DNA of 64,000 nucleotides. Source: UBA3263 sp964549975 (GTDB taxonomy: Bacteria > Bacteroidota > Bacteroidia > Bacteroidales > Muribaculaceae). Every line of letters begins with the position of its first letter. Position 1 is the first letter of the stretch. The position numbers and the translations under genes were made by a program. The stretch spans positions 1 to 64,000 of the forward strand of contig CAZJWM010000001.1 in assembly GCA_964549975.1 (NCBI GenBank). Direction: 5' to 3'. Shown here one piece after another: positions 35,243-45,713 of this stretch. A model generated the notes under the pieces. The model was not told where the DNA came from. It was given only the letters and a program-made list of their open reading frames with translations, and did not search any database.

Positions 35243-38200
35243 ATGAACAAATTCACTAACCCGGAACGCCTCACGGCGCTGGCCACTGCACTCGCGGCAG
35301 TGACGCTTACTGTCAGCGCTGCCGTTCCCACGACGCTGCGGCGAGCTGCCGCGTCGGGCTCGTCGCCATCCGGCACCAAGTCGGAAGTATCCACTTCTTT
35401 TTATCTGCAACCGCACTCCGCTATTGTCGGCTCTCAGAAGTCTGCAAACGGTGTGCGTTTTTTTAATCCTAACCAAATCGTAGGAAGCAACACAGAGGAA
35501 GCGGCTCCGTCGCTCAACATTATGCGTGCCGCCGGCAACAATGCCACCATCTACGGCTACCGCGTGTGGACCAACACCGCCGACAAACTCCATCAATGGT
35601 GCCGCCTCAACTCCGACGGCTCAGTAGATGAGCCCTCATGGGCAGAGACCGCAACAAGCGATCTCAGTTATGAGTTGAACTATGGCTTCGTGAAAGATGA
35701 CGTAATCTACGCCTCAACCTATACCTACGATGGCGAATACTACGACAGCGCAATTTTCAAATACGACCTATCCACCGGTAAACTCAAAAACAATATCATA
35801 GTTGGCACCGGCGATGGTGAAATCACCGATGTTGTGCCCTTCGTGGTTTACGACGCCAACAACGATATCTGCTATAGTTACTCCTACACCACCGACGGAC
35901 AAAGCCTGAAGTGGGGCACACTTGACCTCCAAAGAGGCGGAATCACCATCCTCAACGAGAAAGTTAGCTGGAAGCCCGTGGCCATCGCCATCAACCCTGC
36001 CACCAGCGAAATCTTTGGTATCAACACCAACGGCACTTTCGGCAAAATCAACAAGTCAACCGGTGAAATCTCGCTGTTGCAATCCACCGGCGTAGCCCCC
36101 TACGCCACCTCGCAGGGCATGACCTACTCGCCCAACGACGGCGGCTTCGTGTGGACCGCAATCAGCAACACCACCTCCGACGGCACCAACCCCATCACAC
36201 GCCGTGTGAGCATCGACCCCACCACGGGCGTTGTGACCGACAACACGGTGATCACCGATGGCTCCGCCTTCACATTCATCTATTGCCCGGACAAAGCCGC
36301 ATCAGCTGAGTCCGCTCCCGCAGCCGCCACCATCAACGGCGTAAACTTCGAGAAGAATGCCCTCACCGGCAACGTGAACCTCACCATTCCTCTCAAAGGC
36401 GTTGACGGCAGCTCGCTCAGCGGCATCATCACGGTGAACGTCTACGTTGACGGTGCCACCACCCCCGTGGCCTCCACCGGCACCCCCGGCCAGACCATCG
36501 ACGTGCCCATCACCGTGAGCGAAGGTTCGCACACCGTCACCGTAATACTCCTTTCCGGCACCGTTGAGGGCAACAGCACCTCCACAACATTCTACGCCGG
36601 CGACGACACCCCCTCGGCTCCCTCCAACGTGAAGCTCACCGAGAAGTCGCTCACATGGAGCGCCGTCACCACCGGCATCCACAACGGCTATGTTGACGCT
36701 TCGGCCGTGACCTACAACGTCTACCTCAACGGCACCAAAGCCAACTCTACCCCCATCAACGGCACCAGCTACACTGTGAACCTCACCTCCGACGACATCA
36801 AGGCCAACAAGGCAGAGGTGGAAGCCGTCTATGCAGGCAAAACCTCGGAGAAGAGTTCATCCAACACCTTCGTGGCCGGCGCTTACTCGCTGCCTATGTC
36901 GTTCCTCCCCACCGCCGCCGAAGTCAACCTCTTCACCATCGAAGACCGCAACGAGGACGGCCTCTACTGGGAATACTTCAAGGATGACAACCGCAGCATC
37001 GAAGGCGTGAAGTGTGACAACTCCGAAGACACTGACGTGCCCTCCGACGACTGGATGTTCCTCCCCCCGATGTATCTCGAACAGGGTCCCGGCGAATATC
37101 AGATTGACTGGGAAGTGCGCACCGGCAGCGTTTATCGCGGCGGCAGCTATGAAGTGATTGTCCGCAAGAAAGGCGCCGACGTCGAAGGCATCACACCGCT
37201 GATTGCCGAAGACTTCTACACCCTGTGGTATAAGGTGATGGACTTCACCGCCCGCTCAGTGAAGTTTGAAGTGTTGGAACCCGGCATCTACGAAGTGGGC
37301 TTCCACTGCACCAGTGCCTACAACACCTCTAATATTTATATCCGCAACATCGCCGTGGCCTCCACCGGTGTGATTCCCGAAGCTCCAGCTCGCGCCACCG
37401 ACATCACCGCCAAGGCTGCAAGCTACGGCAAACTCAATGCCGACGTCACCCTGACGCTGCCCACCACCAACGTGTCGGGCGAGCCTCTTTCGGCCGAAAG
37501 CGTCACCGTCACCGTCAGCAGCTCCGTGGCTTCCAACAGCGCCACCGGCAAGCCCGGCGAAACCGTCACCGTCAACGTTGAAACCGTGCAGGGCACCAAC
37601 ACCCTGAGCGTGGTCACCTCCATCGGCACCCACAAGGGCATGGAAACCACCGTTGACGTCTACACCGGCGTTGACGTGCCCCAGCCCGTGGATATCACAA
37701 GCTACAAAGTCAGCGAAGACAACCTCTCAATCTACCTCGAATGGGAAACGTCCACCGAGGGCATGAACGGCGGCTTCGTTGATCCCGCATCCGTCACCTA
37801 TCAGGTCACCTGGTATGACCTGAAGAACACCTTCTGGTGGGCCGAAACCGAAGCCACCTACACCGGCACCGACTACACCTACTACGCCAAGAAGCCCTCA
37901 ATTCAGGCTGTTGAAACCGTGGGTGTGACCCCCTACAACTCCGCAGGTGTTCCCAAAGACGATGCCGGCAACAAGGCCGTTTCGATGGTTTACGCTGCCC
38001 TTGGTGCGCCCTACTCGCTCCCCATGGTTGAGAAATTCCCCGAAACCAACACCTTCACCCCCATCATCATCGACACCCCCAGCGATCGCTATCAAGGCGA
38101 CTGGTATTACAACAACCCCTCGGCCATCGACCCCGAAGCTGCCGTCTCCGACAACTATTGCTACATCTCCGCAAGCAACGTTGACGACACCTACAGCCTG

Positions 38201-39865
38201 CTGCGTCTGCCCAAGTTCTCCACCGAAGGCAAGAACGATGTCTACATGAACTTCCGCTTCTACTTCGACCAGTGGATGCCGCAAGTAGACATCTGCGCAC
38301 TGACCTACGACGGCAAAAACCAAGTGATCGGCACCATCACCAACGAGATGGGCAACGCTTGGCAGAACGTCACCGTGCAGCTCCCCGAAGACTACCTGGG
38401 CTACAAGTGGGTGGAAATCGACGTCCGTCCCTACTTCGCTTCGGCAGCACAAGTGCTCTTCTTCGACGGCTACAACTTCCGTGAACCCGTTGAAAACGAC
38501 CTCGGCATCGAATATTTCACCGGCAACACCTCCTTCTACGCCTTCAACGAAGTGACCTACTCCGCTGAGATCGACAACTACGGCACCGACGCCGTGGCCA
38601 TGCCCCAGCCCACCCTCACCCTGAAGGTCGGCGAAAACGTCACCACCATCGAAGCCAACGAAAAGCGCACCGGCGCCCTCGACCCCGGTGAAAGCGCCAA
38701 GTTCACCTTCACCGTCAACGCCAACACCGACTTCCTCGGCGACGGCACTCTGACGCTCAACGTCAACAGCGACGACGACTACATGGCCAACAACACCGAG
38801 ACCATCAACGTGAGCATCAAGCAACTCGAAGCCTTCGTGGTCAACGACCTCACCGGCGCAGTTGACAAGGAGCAAAACGTGATTCTCTCGTGGAGCGCTC
38901 CCACCGTGCCCACCGGCTCTGAAGACTTCGAAGACCTCGACGCATTCTCCTACGACGACGTGCTGGGTCAATGGCTCAACATCGACGGCGACGGCTACAC
39001 CATCTGGGGCTTTGAATCAACTTCATATCCCGGCATCGGTCTGGCCAAGGCTTGGCAGGTGATCGACAACAGCTACTTCGCCACCGACTATCAAGATCTC
39101 TTCCCCGCATCGAGCGGCACCAAGAGCATCATGGCCATCTGCCCCTATGCCGGCTATCCCGCCGACGACTGGTTGATCTCGCCCGAAGTGGAAGGCGGCA
39201 GCACCGTGACGTTCAACATCGCCGCCGTGGCCGTGGACTACACCCCCGAAAGCGTGGAAATCCTCGCCTCGTCAACCGGCCGCAACACCGAAGACTTCAC
39301 CCTGGTTGAGGCCTTCACCGTCAATTCCGGCGACTATCAGAAGCGCACGTTCACTCTCCCCGCCGATGCTCGCTACTTTGCCATCCACTATGTCAGCGCC
39401 GACAAGTTTGGCGTCTTCATCGACGACATCGAATTCTCGCCGGTGGCTGCCTCGTGGAGCGTTGACGGCTACAACGTCTATCGCGACGGCCAAAAGATTG
39501 GCACCGCCACCGACGACGTGGAATACACCGACTCCAACGCTGCCTCCGGCACTCACGCCTACAACGTGGCCACCCTCGTCAACAAGGGCAACACCACCGA
39601 AGAGCAGCACCTCTCCAACACCGTCACCCTCACCCTCGATCGCGCTTCGCTGACCGATGCATCTCTTGCCGCCGGCTCTATCACCGGCTCTCGCGGTGCC
39701 ATCATCATCAAGGGCTTCCGGGGCGAAAACTTCAGCGTCTTCGCTGCCGACGGTAAGACTCTCTCTGCCGGCAAGATCAACGGTGCACAAACCATCGTGC
39801 CCATGACCACCGGCGTCTACATGGTCAAAGTCGGCACGACTGTGGCCAAGATCATCGTGAAATAA
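35243..39865 (+). CDS. Giant secreted surface protein with repeated beta modules and sorting tail
   Basis: 1540 residues with a signal peptide. Residues about 90-350 look like a beta-propeller-like region (DLSTGKLKN, KINKSTGEISLL). After that, fibronectin III-like modules (WSAVTTGIHNGYVDASAVTY; WETSTEGMNGGFVDPASVTY) alternate with 'choice-of-anchor J' type jellyroll domains, marked by DDWMFLPPM, GDWYYNNPSAID and DDWLISPEVEGGS. The end (FSVFAADGKTLSAG...GVYMVKVG) is a type IX sorting tail. No catalytic site is seen. It is paralogous to the next gene, with the same order of modules. A role in adhesion or glycan binding is plausible but not shown. Confidence 0.8.
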   Translation: MNKFTNPERLTALATALAAVTLTVSAAVPTTLRRAAASGSSPSGTKSEVSTSFYLQPHSAIVGSQKSANGVRFFNPNQIVGSNTEEAAPSLNIMRAAGNNATIYGYRVWTNTADKLHQWCRLNSDGSVDEPSWAETATSDLSYELNYGFVKDDVIYASTYTYDGEYYDSAIFKYDLSTGKLKNNIIVGTGDGEITDVVPFVVYDANNDICYSYSYTTDGQSLKWGTLDLQRGGITILNEKVSWKPVAIAINPATSEIFGINTNGTFGKINKSTGEISLLQSTGVAPYATSQGMTYSPNDGGFVWTAISNTTSDGTNPITRRVSIDPTTGVVTDNTVITDGSAFTFIYCPDKAASAESAPAAATINGVNFEKNALTGNVNLTIPLKGVDGSSLSGIITVNVYVDGATTPVASTGTPGQTIDVPITVSEGSHTVTVILLSGTVEGNSTSTTFYAGDDTPSAPSNVKLTEKSLTWSAVTTGIHNGYVDASAVTYNVYLNGTKANSTPINGTSYTVNLTSDDIKANKAEVEAVYAGKTSEKSSSNTFVAGAYSLPMSFLPTAAEVNLFTIEDRNEDGLYWEYFKDDNRSIEGVKCDNSEDTDVPSDDWMFLPPMYLEQGPGEYQIDWEVRTGSVYRGGSYEVIVRKKGADVEGITPLIAEDFYTLWYKVMDFTARSVKFEVLEPGIYEVGFHCTSAYNTSNIYIRNIAVASTGVIPEAPARATDITAKAASYGKLNADVTLTLPTTNVSGEPLSAESVTVTVSSSVASNSATGKPGETVTVNVETVQGTNTLSVVTSIGTHKGMETTVDVYTGVDVPQPVDITSYKVSEDNLSIYLEWETSTEGMNGGFVDPASVTYQVTWYDLKNTFWWAETEATYTGTDYTYYAKKPSIQAVETVGVTPYNSAGVPKDDAGNKAVSMVYAALGAPYSLPMVEKFPETNTFTPIIIDTPSDRYQGDWYYNNPSAIDPEAAVSDNYCYISASNVDDTYSLLRLPKFSTEGKNDVYMNFRFYFDQWMPQVDICALTYDGKNQVIGTITNEMGNAWQNVTVQLPEDYLGYKWVEIDVRPYFASAAQVLFFDGYNFREPVENDLGIEYFTGNTSFYAFNEVTYSAEIDNYGTDAVAMPQPTLTLKVGENVTTIEANEKRTGALDPGESAKFTFTVNANTDFLGDGTLTLNVNSDDDYMANNTETINVSIKQLEAFVVNDLTGAVDKEQNVILSWSAPTVPTGSEDFEDLDAFSYDDVLGQWLNIDGDGYTIWGFESTSYPGIGLAKAWQVIDNSYFATDYQDLFPASSGTKSIMAICPYAGYPADDWLISPEVEGGSTVTFNIAAVAVDYTPESVEILASSTGRNTEDFTLVEAFTVNSGDYQKRTFTLPADARYFAIHYVSADKFGVFIDDIEFSPVAASWSVDGYNVYRDGQKIGTATDDVEYTDSNAASGTHAYNVATLVNKGNTTEEQHLSNTVTLTLDRASLTDASLAAGSITGSRGAIIIKGFRGENFSVFAADGKTLSAGKINGAQTIVPMTTGVYMVKVGTTVAKIIVK

Positions 39866-39902
39866 ACATTCCAACCAACCTATCCAACCATTTAGCACAA
39901 CA

Positions 39903-42900
39903 ATGAACCTTAGACAATCAGTGCTCTCGGCAGCACTCTTGCTAATGGGCGGAAGCACAATTCTCGCGGTCGACAATCCTGTCGACCGCGCTGTGCGCCC
40001 CGCGCCCCGCGCCTTGGCCACGGCCGTCGAAATCCCCGACTGGGCTCCCGGTCGACTGCTCGACTCCGGCAGCAAAGCCGCAGCGCAGCTCACCTCAGGC
40101 TTCACCCCGTTTGCATCATCCACCATTCGACGCATCTCCGACTCAGGCGCCACAGTTTCGGGCCTGCGCATCGGTGCCTCCACCGCCGCCGACTATCGCC
40201 TCGGCTGGTATGAAATCAACACCTCCAACGGCCAACAGACGCTGCTCTGGCCCACCGAACTGACCAACAAAGTGGGCTTCGTCAGAGACGGCATCTACTA
40301 TGGCTTCTACTTCATGGAATTTTGGGGTAGCTACTATTCCAACTGGGCCGCCTACGACGTGGCCACCGGTGCCTACCTCAACGACCTCAAAGGCAACTAT
40401 CTGGCCTACGACTACTCCACCTACGTGATCACATCCACCTACAATGCCTCCGAAGACATGGGCTGGATCTACACCTTCAACGGCGACAAATCCGGCATGG
40501 TGTTCCAAAAGGTTGAACCCACCACCATGGAAATGCAGCCTGTCAACGAAAACGTGGACATCACCAAAGCCGCCTTCGTTTGGGCCTACTATCCCAAAGA
40601 TGGCAACGTCTACGGCATCACCTCCGGCGGCGACTTCGGTAAGGTCAACCCCAAAACCGGCGAAATCGACGACGCCATCGGCTCCACCGGCCTCTCAATC
40701 TCCACCTACTTGCAAGCCATGGTTTATTCGCCCATCGACCGCGCATTCATGGCTGAACTTATCCTCAAAACCGGCAGCTCCGTGTTGGCCTCAATCGACC
40801 CGCTCACCGGCGTGGCCACCCCCATCACCACCTACGAAAACTCCACGCAGTATGCCGTGCTGACATGCCCCGATGAGGTGCGCGACGACAACGCCCCGGG
40901 CGTGCCCACCTTCACCACCCTCAACTTCGACAAGGCATCTCTCGCCGGCTCCGGCTCCGCAACCTTCTCATCACTGACCTTCGGCGGCGCCAAGATGACA
41001 GGCACGGTGAGCTACACCGTCAACATCGACGACCAAGAAGCTGCCACCGGCTCCGGCAACCCCGGAGAGCAGGTGACTTTCAACCTCACCACCACCGAAG
41101 GCCTCCACGAATTCACCTTCATCCCATGGGTGAAATCGGGCAACTCCGTGCTCGAAGGCCCGTCGGTGACGTTGACAAAATATGTGGGCAACGACATCCC
41201 CTCAGCCCCGGCAAACGTGGCCTACGACGGCAACTCCGTGAAATGGGACGCCGTGACCACCGGCGCTAACGGTGGCTACATCGACGCCACGAAGGTGACC
41301 TACAACGTCTACATCAACGACGTGAAGCAAAACACCTCGCCGTTGACCGCCACCGAACTCGCCGTGACGATGCCCACCGGCGACATCGCCTACTACACCG
41401 CCACGGTTGAAGCCGTCTGCAACGGCAAGACCTCCGAAAAGGGCGCATCGGCCGCCACCAAACTCGGCGACGCCTTCGCTCTGCCTTTCACCATGACCCC
41501 CACCTCCGACGAAATTTCGCTCTGCACTCTGGTGAGCGGCACCGACGGCTCCACCTACTGGCGCGAAAGCACCGACTACAACTACGACAATCAGGTGGTG
41601 CTCTGCCACGTGGCCAACTCCTCCACGGCATCCGACGACTGGGTGTTCCTCCCCAAAATCAAATTTGACAACGCTGCTGCCACCTACGAGGTGACCCTTG
41701 AGATGCGCGCAGGCCTGTCAAGCTATCCTGAAAAGATGGAAGTGTGCATCGGCGACGCTCCCGAAGCATCCGCAATGAAGAAGATTGCTTCGGAAACGCT
41801 CACCAACAACACCTACAAAGACTTCACCTACTATTTCGAAGTTGACGCCGCAGGCGAAAAATACATCGGCATCCACTGCACATCGGCTGCCGGCATGTTC
41901 TATCTCTTCCTGCACAACGTGGCTGTGAAGCGCTCGGTCAAGACTCTCAACTGCCCGGCCGAGGTGACCAACCTCACCGCCACAGCCGGCGAAAAGGGCG
42001 CCCTCAAGGCCACTGTGGCCTTCAAGATGCCTATGTATAGCATTGGCGGCGAATCGCTCTACACATTCGACGGCAACGAGACTCTCACCGCCACAGTAAC
42101 CAGCGGCACGGAGACCAAGACCGTGACCGGCACGCCCGGCTCGCGTCAATCCGTGGAAGTTGCCACCGCCCAAGGCGACAACACCATCACCGTCTACGCC
42201 ACCAACACCACCGGCGACGGCGCCGAATCCACCGTTAGCGTCTACACCGGTCTGGCCCGTCCGGAAGCTGTGGCAGTCACAGCCGCCGCCAGCGACGACA
42301 ACATGTCACTCATCCTCTCGTGGAAGACTCCCACCACAGGTGTGAACGGCGGCTACATCGACCCCACCGCCATCACATATAATGTGTGGATTGCCTCCGA
42401 CAACAGCTGGCTCCCGCTCGACGAACTCGCAGCAGATGCCACCAGCTACACCTACACCCTGCCCGCCGGCACCGCTCAGCAATATGTACGCCTGGGCCTG
42501 ACCGTGAGCAACGTGGCCGGCCAAAGCGAAGACCTCGCATTTGCCTCCGGCGTGATTGGCAAGCCCTACTCGCTGCCTATGGTTGAAACCTTCGCCAACA
42601 GCGCCCTGGCCTACGAGCCCATCGTCGCGCAAGCTCTCGACGAAAACTACGGCGGCGCTTGGGAATTTGAAGACCCCGCCTACATTGAAAGCGCAGCCGC
42701 CAATGCCACCGGCACCGCTCTGATTGGCTACACCAACAGCGTGAACACCTACGCTCGCACCGCCCTGCCCAAGTTCTCCACCAAGGATGTGGACAAGGCC
42801 GACGTGACTGTGGAATTCTACATCGCCGACATCATGCCTCAGGTTGACGTGCTCATCTGCGGCAACTCCGGCGACGAACAGGTGATTGGCACGGTGACCA

Positions 42901-44360
42901 ACTCCGGCGAAACCGGCTGGCGCACATTCACGTTTGCCATCCCCGACAGCTATATCGGTCGCGATTGGTGTTACGTGGCTCTGCGTGCCAAGTTTGAAAA
43001 CGACCCCTATAAGTATGCAATGCTCGGCAGCTACACCGTGAAGCGCACCGTGGCTCAAGACTTTGGCCTGACCAAAATCAGCGGCTACTCCGACGTGACC
43101 ATCGGCCGAGAATACACCTACAAGGCTCTGCTGCGAAACCTCGGCTACGAAACCGTGGCTATGCCGCAACTCAATGCCACATTCTACAGCGAAAACGGCC
43201 GCCGATTCACCCTGCCCGTTGAACTCAGCTCTGCCGTTGGCTCCTCAATTGCCGCCAACGAAGAGGTTACCGCCACAATCACCTTCGAGCCCAACGTTGA
43301 GATGGTGGGCGAAGGCGTGCTCACCGTCAACTTCAACCTCGACGACCTCGACGCGTCGAACAACACTCTGAGCAAGGACATCGTGGTGAACCGCGACTCC
43401 GAACCGCTGGTCACCGACCTCAGCGCCATCTACAATGCCGATGCCGCTACGGTTGACCTGGAGTGGAGCGAACCCTCGCTGAGCCTGGAAGTGGAGACCT
43501 GCGAAGACCTCGATGCAAGCTCCTATGCCGAAACCCTTGGCGTATGGAAAAACGTCGACCTCGACAAGGAGATCACCTACGGCACCAAGGCCTTCACCAT
43601 GACCGGCATGTATGCGCCCAAGGCATGGCAGGTGTTCAGCATCACCGAGACCTCCGACGCCGGCTCCGACTTCATGCCTCACAGCGGCGACCAGATGCTC
43701 ATAGCGTGGAGCGCTCAGACAAGCTCCGGCGACGTTGCCTCCGACGACTGGCTGATTTCGCCCGAAGTGCAAGGCGGCAGCGTCGTGCAGTTCTACATGA
43801 ACATCGTCAACGCTAAATACACTCCCGAAGTGATTGAAGTGCGTGCTTCCTCCACCGGCAACAACCCCGAGGACTTCACCACCACGGTGGCCACCTTCAG
43901 CAAAACCGACCGCGAATGGCAGCTCTGCACCGCCACCCTTCCCAAGGATGCAAAATACTTTGCAATCCACCACGTGAGTCTCGACAAGTTTGCCGTGCAG
44001 ATCGACGACATAGCCTACGCTCCGCTTTCGATGGGAGTGTCAATCCAGGGCTACAACGTCTACGACAACGGCGAGAAGATTGCCACAGTGAGCGACTGCG
44101 CTCACCACATCACCGGCATCGAACCGGAGAGCACTCACGCCTACAATGTCACCACCGTGGTGAAACTCGCCAACGGCAATGTCATTGAATATGGATTCTC
44201 CAACACTGCCTATGTGGGCTACTCGGCTCTGAACGAGATACCCGTGGAGAGCAACGGCACGGTGCGCATCTACGACCTGCAAGGTCGCCGCATCGACGGC
44301 CGCAGCTCGGGCTCCGGCGTCTACATCATCAACGGCACCAAGACCCGCGCCAAGCTCTAA
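39903..44360 (+). CDS. Giant secreted surface protein, paralog of the preceding gene
   Basis: 1485 residues, signal peptide MNLRQSVLSAALLLMGGSTI. The layout mirrors the upstream gene: propeller-like region with KVNPKTGEIDDA, FN3-like modules (KWDAVTTGANGGYIDATKVTY; WKTPTTGVNGGYIDPTAIT), jellyroll domains with DDWVFLPKI and DDWLISPEVQGGS, and a sorting tail VRIYDLQGRRIDG...GVYIING. The pair probably arose by tandem duplication. The start is 37 nt after the previous stop and no separate promoter is seen, so cotranscription is likely. No enzymatic motif was found. Confidence 0.8.
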   Translation: MNLRQSVLSAALLLMGGSTILAVDNPVDRAVRPAPRALATAVEIPDWAPGRLLDSGSKAAAQLTSGFTPFASSTIRRISDSGATVSGLRIGASTAADYRLGWYEINTSNGQQTLLWPTELTNKVGFVRDGIYYGFYFMEFWGSYYSNWAAYDVATGAYLNDLKGNYLAYDYSTYVITSTYNASEDMGWIYTFNGDKSGMVFQKVEPTTMEMQPVNENVDITKAAFVWAYYPKDGNVYGITSGGDFGKVNPKTGEIDDAIGSTGLSISTYLQAMVYSPIDRAFMAELILKTGSSVLASIDPLTGVATPITTYENSTQYAVLTCPDEVRDDNAPGVPTFTTLNFDKASLAGSGSATFSSLTFGGAKMTGTVSYTVNIDDQEAATGSGNPGEQVTFNLTTTEGLHEFTFIPWVKSGNSVLEGPSVTLTKYVGNDIPSAPANVAYDGNSVKWDAVTTGANGGYIDATKVTYNVYINDVKQNTSPLTATELAVTMPTGDIAYYTATVEAVCNGKTSEKGASAATKLGDAFALPFTMTPTSDEISLCTLVSGTDGSTYWRESTDYNYDNQVVLCHVANSSTASDDWVFLPKIKFDNAAATYEVTLEMRAGLSSYPEKMEVCIGDAPEASAMKKIASETLTNNTYKDFTYYFEVDAAGEKYIGIHCTSAAGMFYLFLHNVAVKRSVKTLNCPAEVTNLTATAGEKGALKATVAFKMPMYSIGGESLYTFDGNETLTATVTSGTETKTVTGTPGSRQSVEVATAQGDNTITVYATNTTGDGAESTVSVYTGLARPEAVAVTAAASDDNMSLILSWKTPTTGVNGGYIDPTAITYNVWIASDNSWLPLDELAADATSYTYTLPAGTAQQYVRLGLTVSNVAGQSEDLAFASGVIGKPYSLPMVETFANSALAYEPIVAQALDENYGGAWEFEDPAYIESAAANATGTALIGYTNSVNTYARTALPKFSTKDVDKADVTVEFYIADIMPQVDVLICGNSGDEQVIGTVTNSGETGWRTFTFAIPDSYIGRDWCYVALRAKFENDPYKYAMLGSYTVKRTVAQDFGLTKISGYSDVTIGREYTYKALLRNLGYETVAMPQLNATFYSENGRRFTLPVELSSAVGSSIAANEEVTATITFEPNVEMVGEGVLTVNFNLDDLDASNNTLSKDIVVNRDSEPLVTDLSAIYNADAATVDLEWSEPSLSLEVETCEDLDASSYAETLGVWKNVDLDKEITYGTKAFTMTGMYAPKAWQVFSITETSDAGSDFMPHSGDQMLIAWSAQTSSGDVASDDWLISPEVQGGSVVQFYMNIVNAKYTPEVIEVRASSTGNNPEDFTTTVATFSKTDREWQLCTATLPKDAKYFAIHHVSLDKFAVQIDDIAYAPLSMGVSIQGYNVYDNGEKIATVSDCAHHITGIEPESTHAYNVTTVVKLANGNVIEYGFSNTAYVGYSALNEIPVESNGTVRIYDLQGRRIDGRSSGSGVYIINGTKTRAKL

Positions 44361-44386
44361 AGCGAACATCCTCCCCCGACTAACTT

Positions 44387-44421
44387 AAAGGGCGCCTCTG
44401 CATCACGCAGAGGCGCCCTTT
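44387..44421. terminator. Strong bidirectional terminator
   Basis: A perfect 15-bp stem (44387-44401 with 44407-44421, AAAGGGCGCCTCTGC) and a 5-nt loop between convergent genes. A- and T-rich ends make it work in either direction. Confidence 0.9.
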
Positions 44422-44474
44422 CCTAACTTAATTATTTAATGACAAGTGCTTTTTCTTAGAAAATTGGTTGCAGA

Positions 44475-45713
44475 TTAATCGCGACGGAAGATGTCGCGGG
44501 TGTAGACCTTATCGCTCACGTCGTCGAGACACGCATCATAGCGGTTTGCAATGATGGCTTGCGATTGGGCCTTGAATTCGTTGAGGTCGTTGACCACACG
44601 GCTGCCAAAGAATGTGGAGCCGTCTTCGAGCGTGGGCTCATAGATGATCACTTCGGCGCCTTTGGCCTTGATGCGCTTCATCACGCCCTGGATTGACGAC
44701 TGGCGGAAGTTATCGCTGTTGGCCTTCATGGTCAAACGGTAGACGCCCACCACGCAGCGGTGTTCCTCCTGCGGATTGAAGTCGCCGCGGTTATAGTAGT
44801 CGTAATATCCGGCTTTGTTCAACACGCGGTCGGCAATGAAGTCTTTGCGGGTGCGATTGCTCTCCACAATGGCCTCAATGAGGTTTTCGGGCACGTCGGC
44901 ATAGTTGGCAAGGAGCTGCTTGGTGTCTTTGGGCAGGCAGTAGCCGCCGTAGCCAAACGAGGGGTTATTGTAGTGCATGCCGATGCGGGGATCCAGCGAC
45001 ACGCCCCGGATGATATCCTGAGTGTTGAGGCCCTTCATCTCGGCGTAGGTGTCGAGTTCGTTGAAGTAGCTCACGCGCAGGGCCAGATAGGTGTTGGCAA
45101 AGAGTTTCACTGCCTCGGCCTCGGTCAGGCCCATGAAGAGAGTGTCGATATTCTCCTTGATGGCGCCCTCTTGGAGCAACTGTGCAAAGGTGCGGGCAGC
45201 GCGGTCGAGGCGCTCGTCGCCCTCGGGACGGCCCACGATGATGCGGCTGGGATAGAGATTGTCGTAGAGCGCTTTGCTCTCGCGGAGAAATTCCGGCGAG
45301 AAGATGATATTTTCCGTGTTGAATTTCTTGCGCACGCTCTCTGTGTAGCCCACTGGGATGGTGCTTTTAATCACCATAATGGCATCGGGGTTGACCGACA
45401 TCACCAGCTCAATCACCTCTTCCACGTGGCTCGTGTCGAAATAGTTCTTCACGGGGTCGTAGTTTGTCGGGGCGGCAATCACCACGTATTGAGCGTGGCG
45501 ATAGGCCTCGGCGCCGTCGAGGGTGGCGCAGAGATTGAGTTGCTTTTCGGCAAGATATTTTTCGATATATTCGTCTTGGATAGGCGATTGGCGCTTGTTG
45601 ATGAGGTCAACCTTTGCGGGGATGACGTCAACAGCGGTCACTTCATGATGCTGTGCAAGAAGGGTGGCTATGGAAAGCCCTACATAACCGGTGCCGGCTA
45701 CTGCAATTTTCAT
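44475..45713 (-). CDS. ugd: UDP-glucose 6-dehydrogenase
   Basis: 412 residues. The NAD-binding start is MKIAVAGTGYVGLS; SPEFLRESKALYDNLYPSRI and FGYGGYCLPKDTKQL, with catalytic cysteine C259, are the family signatures. The enzyme oxidises UDP-glucose to UDP-glucuronate, a precursor of capsule and exopolysaccharide. Its start overlaps the stop of the CapD-like gene by 4 nt, so the two form a polysaccharide-precursor unit. Confidence 0.97.
   Translation of the reverse strand: MKIAVAGTGYVGLSIATLLAQHHEVTAVDVIPAKVDLINKRQSPIQDEYIEKYLAEKQLNLCATLDGAEAYRHAQYVVIAAPTNYDPVKNYFDTSHVEEVIELVMSVNPDAIMVIKSTIPVGYTESVRKKFNTENIIFSPEFLRESKALYDNLYPSRIIVGRPEGDERLDRAARTFAQLLQEGAIKENIDTLFMGLTEAEAVKLFANTYLALRVSYFNELDTYAEMKGLNTQDIIRGVSLDPRIGMHYNNPSFGYGGYCLPKDTKQLLANYADVPENLIEAIVESNRTRKDFIADRVLNKAGYYDYYNRGDFNPQEEHRCVVGVYRLTMKANSDNFRQSSIQGVMKRIKAKGAEVIIYEPTLEDGSTFFGSRVVNDLNEFKAQSQAIIANRYDACLDDVSDKVYTRDIFRRD

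Noticed and set aside
37898..38971. 357-codon frame antisense to the giant surface protein
   Set aside because: Low-complexity shadow of the sense strand with biased V/G/H content.
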